Of a stretch of 64,000 nucleotides of DNA, positions 39,701-52,900 are shown piece by piece (position 1 is the first letter of the stretch; every line of letters starts with the position of its first letter). The position numbers were made by a program, and so were the translations under genes. A model generated the notes under the pieces. The model made no database searches. It was not told the origin of the DNA and was given only the letters and a program-made list of their open reading frames with translations. The stretch comes from Meghimatium bilineatum (taxonomy: Eukaryota; Mollusca; Gastropoda; Stylommatophora; Philomycidae). Location of the stretch: contig CM067302.1 in assembly GCA_034231615.1 (NCBI GenBank), forward strand, positions 7,193,501 through 7,257,500. Direction: 5' to 3'.

Positions 39701-41237
39701 GTTTTATGATGCATTACAACGAAATGATGTATAATAGGCCAGAATACACTCAATTCAAGTGTAGTAAGCTGCAGTACACCCAATTTGTGAGTAATATGCC
39801 AGAATACACCGAGTTCTAACGTAGTACGCTAGAATACAATAAATTCGTGTGTCCAGACTGCAATTTCTGGTGTAGTAAGCTGCAGTACATCCAATTTGTG
39901 AGTAATATGCCATAGAACACTGAGTTTTGACGTATTAAACAGCAAGAGACCTAATTTGTGTCTAATACGACAGTATTCTGACGTATTATGCTGCATTACA
40001 ACGAAATGATGTATAATAGGCCAGAATAGACTCAATTGAAGTGTAGTAAGCTTCAGAACAATGAATTTGTGAGTAATATGCCAGAATACACCGAGTTCTA
40101 ACGTAGTACGCTAGAATACACTAAATTCGTGTGTCCACACTGCAATTTCTGGTGTAGTAAGCTGCAGTACACCCAATTTGTGAGTAATATGCCATAGAAC
40201 ACTGATTTTGACGTACTAAACAGCAAGAGACCTAATTTGTGTCTAATACGACAGTATTCTGACGTATTATGCTGCATTACAACGAAATGATGTATAATAG
40301 GCCAGAATAGACTCAATTGAAGTGTAGTAAGCTTCAGAACAATGAATTTGTGAGTAATATGCCAGAATACACCGAGTTCTAACGTAGTACGCTAGAATAC
40401 ACTAAATTCGTGTGTCCACACTGCAATTTCTGGTGTAGTAAGCTGCAGTACACCCAATTTGTGATTAATATGCCATAGAACACTAAGTTTTGACGTACTA
40501 AACAGCAAGAGACCTAATTTGTGTATAATTCGCCAGTGTTCTGAGTTATTAAGCTGCAAAACAACGAAGTCATGTGTAACAGGCCAGAATACACTCAATT
40601 CAAGTGTAGTAAGCTGCAGTACACCGAATTTGTGAGTAATATGCCACAAAACACTGAGTTCTAACGTAGTACGCTAGAAAACACCAAATTCGTGTGTCCA
40701 GACTGCAATTTCTGGTGTAGTAAGCTGCAGTACACCCAATTTGTGAGTAATATACCAAAGAACACTGAGTTTTGACGTACTAAACAGCAAGAGACCTAAT
40801 TTGTGTCTAATACGACAGTATTCTGACGTTTTATGCTGCATTACAACGAAATGATGTATAATAGGCCAGAATACACTCAATTCAAGTGTAGTAAGCTGCA
40901 GTACACCCAATTTGTGAGTAATATGCCAGAATACACCGAGTTCTAACGTAGTACGCTAGAATACACTAAATTCGTGTGTCCATACTGCAATTTCTGGTGT
41001 AGTAAGCTGCAGTACACCCAATTTGTGATTAATATGCCATAGAACACTGAGTTTTGACGTACTAAACAGCAAGAGACCTAATTTGTGTCTAATACGACAG
41101 TATTCTGACGTATTATGCTGCATTACAACGAAATGATGTATAATAGGCCAGAATAGACTCAATTGAAGTGTAGTAAGCTTCAGAACAATGAATTTGTGAG
41201 TAATATGCCAGAATATACCGAGTTCTAACGTAGTACG
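36728..41237 (+). repeat. Nested 2 x 2,255-bp 8-mer HOR
   Basis: Copies 36728-38982 and 38983-41237. Order: D with C-type u5 and 'gaaatggtg', B with 'gctatagaac', C ('gatgcatt'), N ('acatccaattt'), 281-bp A ('actgattttg'), B, C ('ataccaaag'), A ('ccatactgc'). The 2,255-bp period is eight monomers less the single 1-bp deletion carried by the fifth. Confidence 0.92.
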
Positions 41238-44053
41238 CTAGAATACATAAATTCGTGTGTCCAGACTGCAATTTCTGGTGTAGTAAGCTGCAGTACACCC
41301 AATTTGTGATTAATATGCCATAGAACACTAAGTTTTGACGTACTAAACAGCAAGAGACCTAATTTGTGTATAATTCGCCAGTGTTCTGAGTTATTAAGCT
41401 GCAAAACAACGAAGTCATGTGTAACAGGCCAGAATACACTCAATTCAAGTGTAGTAAGCTGCAGTACACCGAATTTGTGAGTAATATGCCACAAAACACT
41501 GAGTTCTAACGTAGTACGCTAGAAAACACCAAATTCGTGTGTCCAGACTGTAATTTCTGGTGTAGTAAGCTGCAGTACACCCAATTTGTGAGTAATATGC
41601 CACAAAACACTGAGTTTTGACGTAATAAACAGCAAGAGACCTAATTTGTGTCTAATACGACAGTATTCTGACGTATTATGCTGCATTACAACGAAATGAT
41701 GTATAATAGGCCAGAATAGACTCACATCTAGTGTAGTTATCTTCAGAACAATGAATTTGTGAGTAATATGCCAGAATACACCGAGTTCTAACGTAGTACG
41801 CTAGAATACACTAAATTCGTGTGTCCAGACTGCAATTTCTGGTGTAGTAAGCTGCAGTACACCCAATTTGTGATTAATATGCCATAGAACACTGAGTTTT
41901 GACGTACTAAACAGCAAGAGACCTAATTTGTGTCTAATACGACAGTATTCTGACGTATTATGCTGCATTACAACGAAATGATGTATAATAGGCCAGAATA
42001 GACTCAATTGAAGTGTAGTAAGCTTCAGAACAATGAATTTGTGAGTAATATGCCAGAATACACCGAGTTCTAACGTAGTACGCTAGAATACACTAAATTC
42101 GTGTGTCCACACTGCAATTTCTGGTGTAGTAAGCTGCAGTACACCCAATTTGTGATTAATATGCCATAGAACACTAAGTTTTGACGTACTAAACAGCAAG
42201 AGACCTAATTTGTGTATAATTCGCCAGTGTTCTGAGTTATTAAGCTGCAAAACAACGAAGTCATGTGTAACAGGCCAGAATACACTCAATTCAAGTGTAG
42301 TAAGCTGCAGTACACAGAATTTGTGAGTAATATGCCACAAAACACTGAGTTCTAACGTAGTACGCTAGAAAACACCAAATTCGTGTGTCCAGACTGCAAT
42401 TTCTGGTCTAGTAAGCTTCAGTACACCCAATTTGTGAGTAATATGCCATAGAACACTGAGTTTTGACGTACTAAACAGCAAGAGACCTAATTTGTGTCTA
42501 ATACGACAGTATTCTGACGTATTATGCTGCATTACAACGAAATGATGTATAATAGGCCAGAATAGACTCAATTGAAGTGTAGTAAGCTTCAGAACAATGA
42601 ATTTGTGAGTAATATGCCAGAATACACCGAGTTCTAACGTAGTACGCTAGAATACACTAAATTCGTGTGTCCACACTGCAATTTCTGGTGTAGTAAGCTG
42701 CAGTACACCCAATTTGTGATTAATATGCCATAGAACACTAAGTTTTGACGTACTAAACAGCAAGAGACCTAATTTGTGTATAATTCGCCAGTGTTCTGAG
42801 TTATTAAGCTGCAAAACAACGAAGTCATGTGTAACAGGCCAGAATACACTCAATTCAAGTGTAGTAAGCTGCAGTACACCGAATTTGTGAGTAATATGCC
42901 ACAAAACACTGAGTTCTAACGTAGTACGCTAGAAAACACCAAATTCGTGTGTCCAGACTGCAATTTCTGTAGTAAGCTGCAGTACACCCAATTTGTGAGT
43001 AATATGCCAAAGAACACTGAGTTTTGACGTACTAAACAGCAAGAGACCTAATTTGTGTCTAATACGACAGTATTCTGACGTTTTATGATGCATTACAACG
43101 AAATGATTTATAATAGGCCAGAATACACTCAATTCAAGTGTAGTAAGCTGCAGTACACCCAATTTGTGAGTAATATGCCAGAATACACCGAGTTCTAACG
43201 TAGTACGCTAGAATACAATAAATTCGTGTGTCCAGACTGCAATTTCTGGTGTAGTAAGCTGCAGTACACCCAATTTGTGAGTAATATGCCATAGAACACT
43301 GAGTTTTGACGTATTAAACAGCAAGAGACCTAATTTGTGTCTAATACGACAGTATTCTGACGTATTATGCTGCATTACAACGAAATGATGTATAATAGGC
43401 CAGAATAGACTCAATTGAAGTGTAGTAAGCTTCAGAACAATGAATTTGTGAGTAATATGTCAGAATGCACCGAGTTCTAACGTAGTACGCTAGAATACAC
43501 TAAATTCGTGTGTCCACACTGCAATTTCTGGTGTAGTAAGCTGCAGTACACCCAATTTGTGATTAATATGCCATAGAACACTAAGTTTTGACGTACTAAA
43601 CAGCAAGAGACCTAATTTGTGTATAATTCGCCAGTGTTCTGAGTTATTAAGCTGCAAAACAACGAAGTCATGTGTAACAGGCCAGAATACACTCAATTCA
43701 AGTGTAGTAAGCTGCAGTACACCGAATTTGTGAGTAATATGCCACAAAACACTGAGTTCTAACGTAGTACGCTAGAAAACACCAAATTCGTGTGTCCAGA
43801 CTGCAATTTCTGGTGTAGTAAGCTGCAGTACACCCAATTTGTGAGTAATATGCCAAAAAACACTGAGTTTTGACGTACTAAACAGCAAGAGACCTAATTT
43901 GTGTCTAATACGACAGTATTCTGACGTATTATGCTGCATTACAACGAAATGATGTATAATAGGCCAGAATAGACTCAATTGAATTGTAGTAAGCTTCAGA
44001 ACAATGAATTTGTGAGTAATATGCCAGAATACACCGAGTTCTAACGTAGTACG

Positions 44054-47000
44054 CTAGAATACACTAAATTCGTGTGTCCAGACTGCAATTTCTGGTGTAG
44101 TAAGCTGCAGTACACCCAATTTGTGAGTAATATGCCATAGAACACTGAGTTTTGACGTACTAAACAGCAAGAGACCTAATTTGTGTCTAATACGACAGTA
44201 TTCTGACGTTTTATGCTGCATTACAACGAAATGGTGTATAATAGGCCAGAATAGACTCACATCTAGTGTAGTTATCTTCAGAACAATGAATTTGTGAGTA
44301 ATATGCCAGAATACACCGAGTTCTAACGTAGTACGCTAGAATACACTAAATTCGTGTGTCCAGACTGCAATTTCTGGTGTAGTAAGCTGCAGTACACCCA
44401 ATTTGTGAGTAATATGCTATAGAACACTGAGTTTTGACGTACTAAACAGCAAGAGACCTAATTTGTGTATAATTCGCCAGTGTTCTGAGTTATTAAGCTG
44501 CAAAACAACGAAGTCATGTGTAACAGGCCAGAATACACTCAATTCAAGTGTAGTAAGCTGCAGTACACCGAATTTGTGAGTAATATGCCACAAAACACTG
44601 AGTTCTAACGTAGTACGCTAGAAAACACCAAATTCGTGTGTCCAGACTGCAATTTCTGGTGTAGTAAGCTGCAGTACACCCAATTTGTGAGTAATATGCC
44701 AAAGAACACTGAGTTTTGACGTACTAAACAGCAAGAGACCTAATTTGTGTCTAATACGACAGTATTCTGACGTTTTATGATGCATTACAACGAAATGATG
44801 TATAATAGGCCAGAATACACTCAATTCAAGTGTAGTAAGCTGCAGTACACCCAATTTGTGAGTAATATGCCAGAATACACCGAGTTCTAACGTAGTACGC
44901 TAGAATACAATAAATTCGTGTGTCCAGACTGCAATTTCTGGTGTAGTAAGCTGCAGTACATCCAATTTGTGAGTAATATGCCATAGAACACTGAGTTTTG
45001 ACGTATTAAACAGCAAGAGACCTAATTTGTGTCTAATACGACAGTATTCTGACGTATTATGCTGCATTACAACGAAATGATGTATAATAGGCCAGAATAG
45101 ACTCAATTGAAGTGTAGTAAGCTTCAGAACAATGAATTTGTGAGTAATATGCCAGAATACACCGAGTTCTAACGTAGTACGCTAGAATACACTAAATTCG
45201 TGTGTCCACACTGCAATTTCTGGTGTAGTAAGCTGCAGTACACCCAATTTGTGAGTAATATGCCATAGAACACTGATTTTGACGTACTAAACAGCAAGAG
45301 ACCTAATTTGTGTCTAATACGACAGTATTCTGACGTATTATGCTGCATTACAACGAAATGATGTATAATAGGCCAGAATAGACTCAATTGAAGTGTAGTA
45401 AGCTTCAGAACAATGAATTTGTGAGTAATATGCCAGAATACACCGAGTTCTAACGTAGTACGCTAGAATACACTAAATTCGTGTGTCCACACTGCAATTT
45501 CTGGTGTAGTAAGCTGCAGTACACCCAATTTGTGATTAATATGCCATAGAACACTAAGTTTTGACGTACTAAACAGCAAGAGACCTAATTTGTGTATAAT
45601 TCGCCAGTGTTCTGAGTTATTAAGCTGCAAAACAACGAAGTCATGTGTAACAGGCCAGAATACACTCAATTCAAGTGTAGTAAGCTGCAGTACACCGAAT
45701 TTGTGAGTAATATGCCACAAAACACTGAGTTCTAACGTAGTACGCTAGAAAACACCAAATTCGTGTGTCCAGACTGCAATTTCTGGTGTAGTAAGCTGCA
45801 GTACACCCAATTTGTGAGTAATATACCAAAGAACACTGAGTTTTGACGTACTAAACAGCAAGAGACCTAATTTGTGTCTAATACGACAGTATTCTGACGT
45901 TTTATGCTGCATTACAACGAAATGATGTATAATAGGCCAGAATACACTCAATTCAAGTGTAGTAAGCTGCAGTACACCCAATTTGTGAGTAATATGCCAG
46001 AATACACCGAGTTCTAACGTAGTACGCTAGAATACACTAAATTCGTGTGTCCATACTGCAATTTCTGGTGTAGTAAGCTGCAGTACACCCAATTTGTGAT
46101 TAATATGCCATAGAACACTGAGTTTTGACGTACTAAACAGCAAGAGACCTAATTTGTGTCTAATACGACAGTATTCTGACGTATTATGCTGCATTACAAC
46201 GAAATGATGTATAATAGGCCAGAATAGACTCAATTGAATTGTAGTAAGCTTCAGAACAATGAATTTGTGAGTAATATGCCAGAATACACCGAGTTCTAAC
46301 GTAGTACGCTAGAATACACTAAATTCGTGTGTCCAGACTGCAATTTCTGGTGTAGTAAGCTGCAGTACACCCAATTTGTGAGTAATATGCCATAGAACAC
46401 TGAGTTTTGACGTACTAAACAGCAAGAGACCTAATTTGTGTCTAATACGACAGTATTCTGACGTTTTATGCTGCATTACAACGAAATGGTGTATAATAGG
46501 CCAGAATAGACTCACATCTAGTGTAGTTATCTTCAGAACAATGAATTTGTGAGTAATATGCCAGAATACACCGAGTTCTAACGTAGTACGCTAGAATACA
46601 CTAAATTCGTGTGTCCAGACTGCAATTTCTGGTGTAGTAAGCTGCAGTACACCCAATTTGTGAGTAATATGCTATAGAACACTGAGTTTTGACGTACTAA
46701 ACAGCAAGAGACCTAATTTGTGTATAATTCGCCAGTGTTCTGAGTTATTAAGCTGCAAAACAACGAAGTCATGTGTAACAGGCCAGAATACACTCAATTC
46801 AAGTGTAGTAAGCTGCAGTACACCGAATTTGTGAGTAATATGCCACAAAACACTGAGTTCTAACGTAGTACGCTAGAAAACACCAAATTCGTGTGTCCAG
46901 ACTGCAATTTCTGGTGTAGTAAGCTGCAGTACACCCAATTTGTGAGTAATATGCCAAAGAACACTGAGTTTTGACGTACTAAACAGCAAGAGACCTAATT

Positions 47001-48563
47001 TGTGTCTAATACGACAGTATTCTGACGTTTTATGATGCATTACAACGAAATGATGTATAATAGGCCAGAATACACTCAATTCAAGTGTAGTAAGCTGCAG
47101 TACACCCAATTTGTGAGTAATATGCCAGAATACACCGAGTTCTAACGTAGTACGCTAGAATACAATAAATTCGTGTGTCCAGACTGCAATTTCTGGTGTA
47201 GTAAGCTGCAGTACATCCAATTTGTGAGTAATATGCCATAGAACACTGAGTTTTGACGTATTAAACAGCAAGAGACCTAATTTGTGTCTAATACGACAGT
47301 ATTCTGACGTATTATGCTGCATTACAACGAAATGATGTATAATAGGCCAGAATAGACTCAATTGAAGTGTAGTAAGCTTCAGAACAATGAATTTGTGAGT
47401 AATATGCCAGAATACACCGAGTTCTAAAGTAGTACGCTAGAATACACTAAATTCGTGTGTCCACACTGCAATTTCTGGTGTAGTAAGCTGCAGTACACCC
47501 AATTTGTGAGTAATATGCCATAGAACACTGATTTTGACGTACTAAACAGCAAGAGACCTAATTTGTGTCTAATACGACAGTATTCTGACGTATTATGCTG
47601 CATTACAACGAAATGATGTATAATAGGCCAGAATAGACTCAATTGAAGTGTAGTAAGCTTCAGAACAATGAATTTGTGAGTAATATGCCAGAATACACCG
47701 AGTTCTAACGTAGTACGCTAGAATACACTAAATTCGTGTGTCCACACTGCAATTTCTGGTGTAGTAAGCTGCAGTACACCCAATTTGTGATTAATATGCC
47801 ATAGAACACTAAGTTTTGACGTACTAAACAGCAAGAGACCTAATTTGTGTATAATTCGCCAGTGTTCTGAGTTATTAAGCTGCAAAACAACGAAGTCATG
47901 TGTAACAGGCCAGAATACACTCAATTCAAGTGTAGTAAGCTGCAGTACACCGAATTTGTGAGTAATATGCCACAAAACACTGAGTTCTAACGTAGTACGC
48001 TAGAAAACACCAAATTCGTGTGTCCAGACTGCAATTTCTGGTGTAGTAAGCTGCAGTACACCCAATTTGTGAGTAATATACCAAAGAACACTGAGTTTTG
48101 ACGTACTAAACAGCAAGAGACCTAATTTGTGTCTAATACGACAGTATTCTGACGTTTTATGCTGCATTACAACGAAATGATGTATAATAGGCCAGAATAC
48201 ACTCAATTCAAGTGTAGTAAGCTGCAGTACACCCAATTTGTGAGTAATATGCCAGAATACACCGAGTTCTAACGTAGTACGCTAGAATACACTAAATTCG
48301 TGTGTCCATACTGCAATTTCTGGTGTAGTAAGCTGCAGTACACCCAATTTGTGATTAATATGCCATAGAACACTGAGTTTTGACGTACTAAACAGCAAGA
48401 GACCTAATTTGTGTCTAATACGACAGTATTCTGACGTATTATGCTGCATTACAACGAAATGATGTATAATAGGCCAGAATAGACTCAATTGAAGTGTAGT
48501 AAGCTTCAGAACAATGAATTTGTGAGTAATATGCCAGAATATACCGAGTTCTAACGTAGTACG
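44054..48563 (+). repeat. Second instance of the doubled 2,255-bp 8-mer
   Basis: Same eight-monomer order twice (44054-46308 and 46309-48563). It was carried here by the 7,326-bp duplication, because every marker is offset by 7,326 bp from 36728-41237. The last 8-mer has 'ttctaaag' near 47427 where the others have 'ttctaacg'. Confidence 0.9.
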
Positions 48564-49972
48564 CTAGAATACATAAATTCGTGTGTCCAGACTGCAATTT
48601 CTGGTGTAGTAAGCTGCAGTACACCCAATTTGTGATTAATATGCCATAGAACACTAAGTTTTGACGTACTAAACAGCAAGAGACCTAATTTGTGTATAAT
48701 TCGCCAGTGTTCTGAGTTATTAAGCTGCAAAACAACGAAGTCATGTGTAACAGGCCAGAATACACTCAATTCAAGTGTAGTAAGCTGCAGTACACCGAAT
48801 TTGTGAGTAATATGCCACAAAACACTGAGTTCTAACGTAGTACGCTAGAAAACACCAAATTCGTGTGTCCAGACTGCAATTTCTGGTGTAGTAAGCTGCA
48901 GTACACCCAATTTGTGAGTAATATGCCACAAAACACTGAGTTTTGACGTAATAAACAGCAAGAGACCTAATTTGTGTCTAATACGACAGTATTCTGACGT
49001 ATTATGCTGCATTACAACGAAATGATGTATAATAGGCCAGAATAGACTCACATCTAGTGTAGTTATCTTCAGAACAATGAATTTGTGAGTAATATGCCAG
49101 AATACACCGAGTTCTAACGTAGTACGCTAGAATACACTAAATTCGTGTGTCCAGACTGCAATTTCTGGTGTAGTAAGCTGCAGTACACCCAATTTGTGAT
49201 TAATATGCCATAGAACACTGAGTTTTGACGTACTAAACAGCAAGAGACCTAATTTGTGTCTAATACGACAGTATTCTGACGTATTATGCTGCATTACAAC
49301 GAAATGATGTATAATAGGCCAGAATAGACTCAATTGAAGTGTAGTAAGCTTCAGAACAATGAATTTGTGAGTAATATGCCAGAATACACCGAGTTCTAAC
49401 GTAGTACGCTAGAATACACTAAATTCGTGTGTCCACACTGCAATTTCTGGTGTAGTAAGCTGCAGTACACCCAATTTGTGATTAATATGCCATAGAACAC
49501 TAAGTTTTGACGTACTAAACAGCAAGAGACCTAATTTGTGTATAATTCGCCAGTGTTCTGAGTTATTAAGCTGCAAAACAACGAAGTCATGTGTAACAGG
49601 CCAGAATACACTCAATTCAAGTGTAGTAAGCTGCAGTACACAGAATTTGTGAGTAATATGCCACAAAACACTGAGTTCTAACGTAGTACGCTAGAAAACA
49701 CCAAATTCGTGTGTCCAGACTGCAATTTCTGGTCTAGTAAGCTTCAGTACACCCAATTTGTGAGTAATATGCCATAGAACACTGAGTTTTGACGTACTAA
49801 ACAGCAAGAGACCTAATTTGTGTCTAATACGACAGTATTCTGACGTATTATGCTGCATTACAACGAAATGATGTATAATAGGCCAGAATAGACTCAATTG
49901 AAGTGTAGTAAGCTTCAGAACAATGAATTTGTGAGTAATATGCCAGAATACACCGAGTTCTAACGTAGTACG

Positions 49973-52900
49973 CTAGAATACACTAAATTCGTGTGTCCAC
50001 ACTGCAATTTCTGGTGTAGTAAGCTGCAGTACACCCAATTTGTGATTAATATGCCATAGAACACTAAGTTTTGACGTACTAAACAGCAAGAGACCTAATT
50101 TGTGTATAATTCGCCAGTGTTCTGAGTTATTAAGCTGCAAAACAACGAAGTCATGTGTAACAGGCCAGAATACACTCAATTCAAGTGTAGTAAGCTGCAG
50201 TACACCGAATTTGTGAGTAATATGCCACAAAACACTGAGTTCTAACGTAGTACGCTAGAAAACACCAAATTCGTGTGTCCAGACTGCAATTTCTGGTGTA
50301 GTAAGCTGCAGTACACCCAATTTGTGAGTAATATGCCACAAAACACTGAGTTTTGACGTACTAAACAGCAAGAGACCTAATTTGTGTCTAATACGACAGT
50401 ATTCTGACGTATTATGCTGCATTACAACGAAATGATGTATAATAGGCCATAATAGACACAATTGAAGTGTAGTAAGCTTCAGAACAATGAATTTGTGAGT
50501 AATATGCCAGAATACACCGAGTTCTAACGTAGTACGCTAGAATACACTAAATTCGTGTGTCCACACTGCAATTTCTGGTGTAGTAAGCTGCAGTACACCC
50601 AATTTGTGATTAATATGCCATAGAACACTAAGTTTTGACGTACTAAACAGCAAGAGACCTAATTTGTGTATAATTCGCCAGTGTTCTGAGTTATTAAGCT
50701 GCAAAACAACGAAGTCATGTGTAACAGGCCAGAATACACTCAATTCAAGTGTAGTAAGCTGCAGTACACCGAATTTGTGAGTAATATGCCACAAAACACT
50801 GAGTTCTAACGTAGTACGCTAGAAAACACCAAATTCGTGTGTCCAGACTGCAATTTCTGGTGTAGTAAGCTGCAGTACACCCAATTTGTGAGTAATATGC
50901 CACAAAACACTGAGTTTTGACGTACTAAACAGCAAGAGACCTAATTTGTGTCTAATACGACAGTATTCTGACGTATTATGCTGCATTACAACGAAATGAT
51001 GTATAATAGGCCAGAAGAGACTCAATTGAAGTGTAGTAAGCTTCAGAACAATGAATTTGTGAGTAATATGCCAGAATACACCGAGTTCTAACGTAGTACG
51101 CTAGAATACACTAAATTCGTGTGTCCAGACTGCAATTTCTGGTGTAGTAAGCTGCAGTACACCCAATTTGTGAGTAATATGTCAGAATACACCGAGTTCT
51201 AACGTAGTACGCTAGAATACACTAAATTCGTGTGTCCACACTGCAATTTCTGGTGTAGTAAGCTGCAGTACACCCAATTTGTGATTAATATGCCATAGAA
51301 CACTAAGTTTTGACGTACTAAACAGCAAGAGACCTAATTTGTGTATAATTCGCCAGTGTTCTGAGTTATTAAGCTGCAAAACAACGAAGTCTTGTGTAAC
51401 AGGCCAGAATACACTCAATTCAAGTGTAGTAAGCTGCAGTACACCGAATTTGTGAGTAATATGCCACAAAACACTGAGTTCTAACGTAGTACGCTAGAAA
51501 ACACCAAATTCGTGTGTCCAGACTGCAATTTCTGGTGTAGTAAGCTGCAGTACACCCAATTTGTGAGTAATATGCCAGAAAACACTGAGTTTTGACGTAC
51601 TAAACAGCAAGAGAACTAATTTGTGTCTAATACGACAGTATTCTGACGTATTATGCTGCATTACAACGAAATGATGTATAATAGGTCAGAATAGACTCAA
51701 TTGAATTGTAGTAAGCTTCAGAACAATGAATTTGGGAGTAATATGCCAGAATACACCGAGTTCTAACGTAGTACGCTAGAATACACTAAATTCGTGTGTC
51801 CAGACTGCAATTTCTGGTGTAGTAAGCTGCAGTACACCCAATTTGTGAGTAATATGCTATAGAACACTGAGTTTTGACGTACTAAACAGCAAGAGACCTA
51901 ATTTGTGTCTAATACGACAGTATTCTGACGTTTTATGCTGCATTACAACGGAATGATGTATAATAGGCCAGAATACACTCAATTCAAGTGTAGTAAGCTG
52001 CAGTACACCCAATTTGTGAGTAATATGCCAGAATACACCGAGTTCTAACGTAGTACGCTAGAATACACCAAATTCGTGTGTCCAGACTGCAATTTCTGGT
52101 CTAGTAAGCTTCAGTACACCCAATTTGTGAGTAATATGCCATAGAACACTGAGTTTTGACGTACTAAACAGCAAGAGACCTAATTTGTGTCTAATACGAC
52201 AGTATTCTGACGTATTATGCTGCATTACAACGAAATGATGTATAATAGGCCAGAATAGACTCAATTGAAGTGTAGTAAGCTTCAGAACAATGAATTTGTG
52301 AGTAATATGCCAGAATACACCGAGTTCTAACGTAGTACGCTAGAATACACTAAATTCGTGTGTCCACACTGCAATTTCTGGTGTAGTAAGCTGCAGTACA
52401 CCCAATTTGTGATTAATATGCCATAGAACACTAAGTTTTGACGTACTAAACAGCAAGAGACCTAATTTGTGTATAATTCGCCAGTGTTCTGAGTTATTAA
52501 GCTGCAAAACAACGAAGTCATGTGTAACAGGCCAGAATACACTCAATTCAAGTGTAGTAAGCTGCAGTACACCGAATTTGTGAGTAATATGCCACAAAAC
52601 ACTGAGTTCTAACGTAGTACGCTAGAATACACTAAATTCGTGTGTCCAGACTGCAATTTCTGGTGTAGTAAGCTGCAGTACACCCAATTTGTGAGTAATA
52701 TGCCATAGAACACTGAGTTTTGACGTACTAAACAGCAAGAGACCTAATTTGTGTTTAATACGACAGTATTCTGACGTATTATGCTGCATTAAAACGAAAT
52801 GATGTATAATAGGCCAGAATAGACTCAATTGAAGTGTAGTAAGCTTCAGAACAATGCATTTGTGAGTAATATGCCAGAATACACCGAGTTCTAACGTAGT

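Larger units (their letters stand above)
35321..49972 (+). repeat. Tandem duplication, 2 x 7,326 bp (26 monomers each)
   Basis: Copy 1 is 35321-42646 and copy 2 is 42647-49972. All 26 monomers match in order and in rare markers: 'cagaatgcacc' (36,13x/43,46x), 'acatccaattt', 'actgattttg', 'ataccaaag', 'ccatactgc', 'gaatataccg', 'gtaataaac', 'acacagaattt' and 'ggtctagtaagcttc', each displaced by 7,326 bp. Differences I saw are few: 'ccaaag' against 'ccaaaa', 'atagattc' against 'ataaattc', 'gactgtaat' against 'gactgcaat', 'gatgta' against 'gattta', 'ttctaacg' against 'ttctaaag'. Matching stops in the monomer after 49973. Confidence 0.93.
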
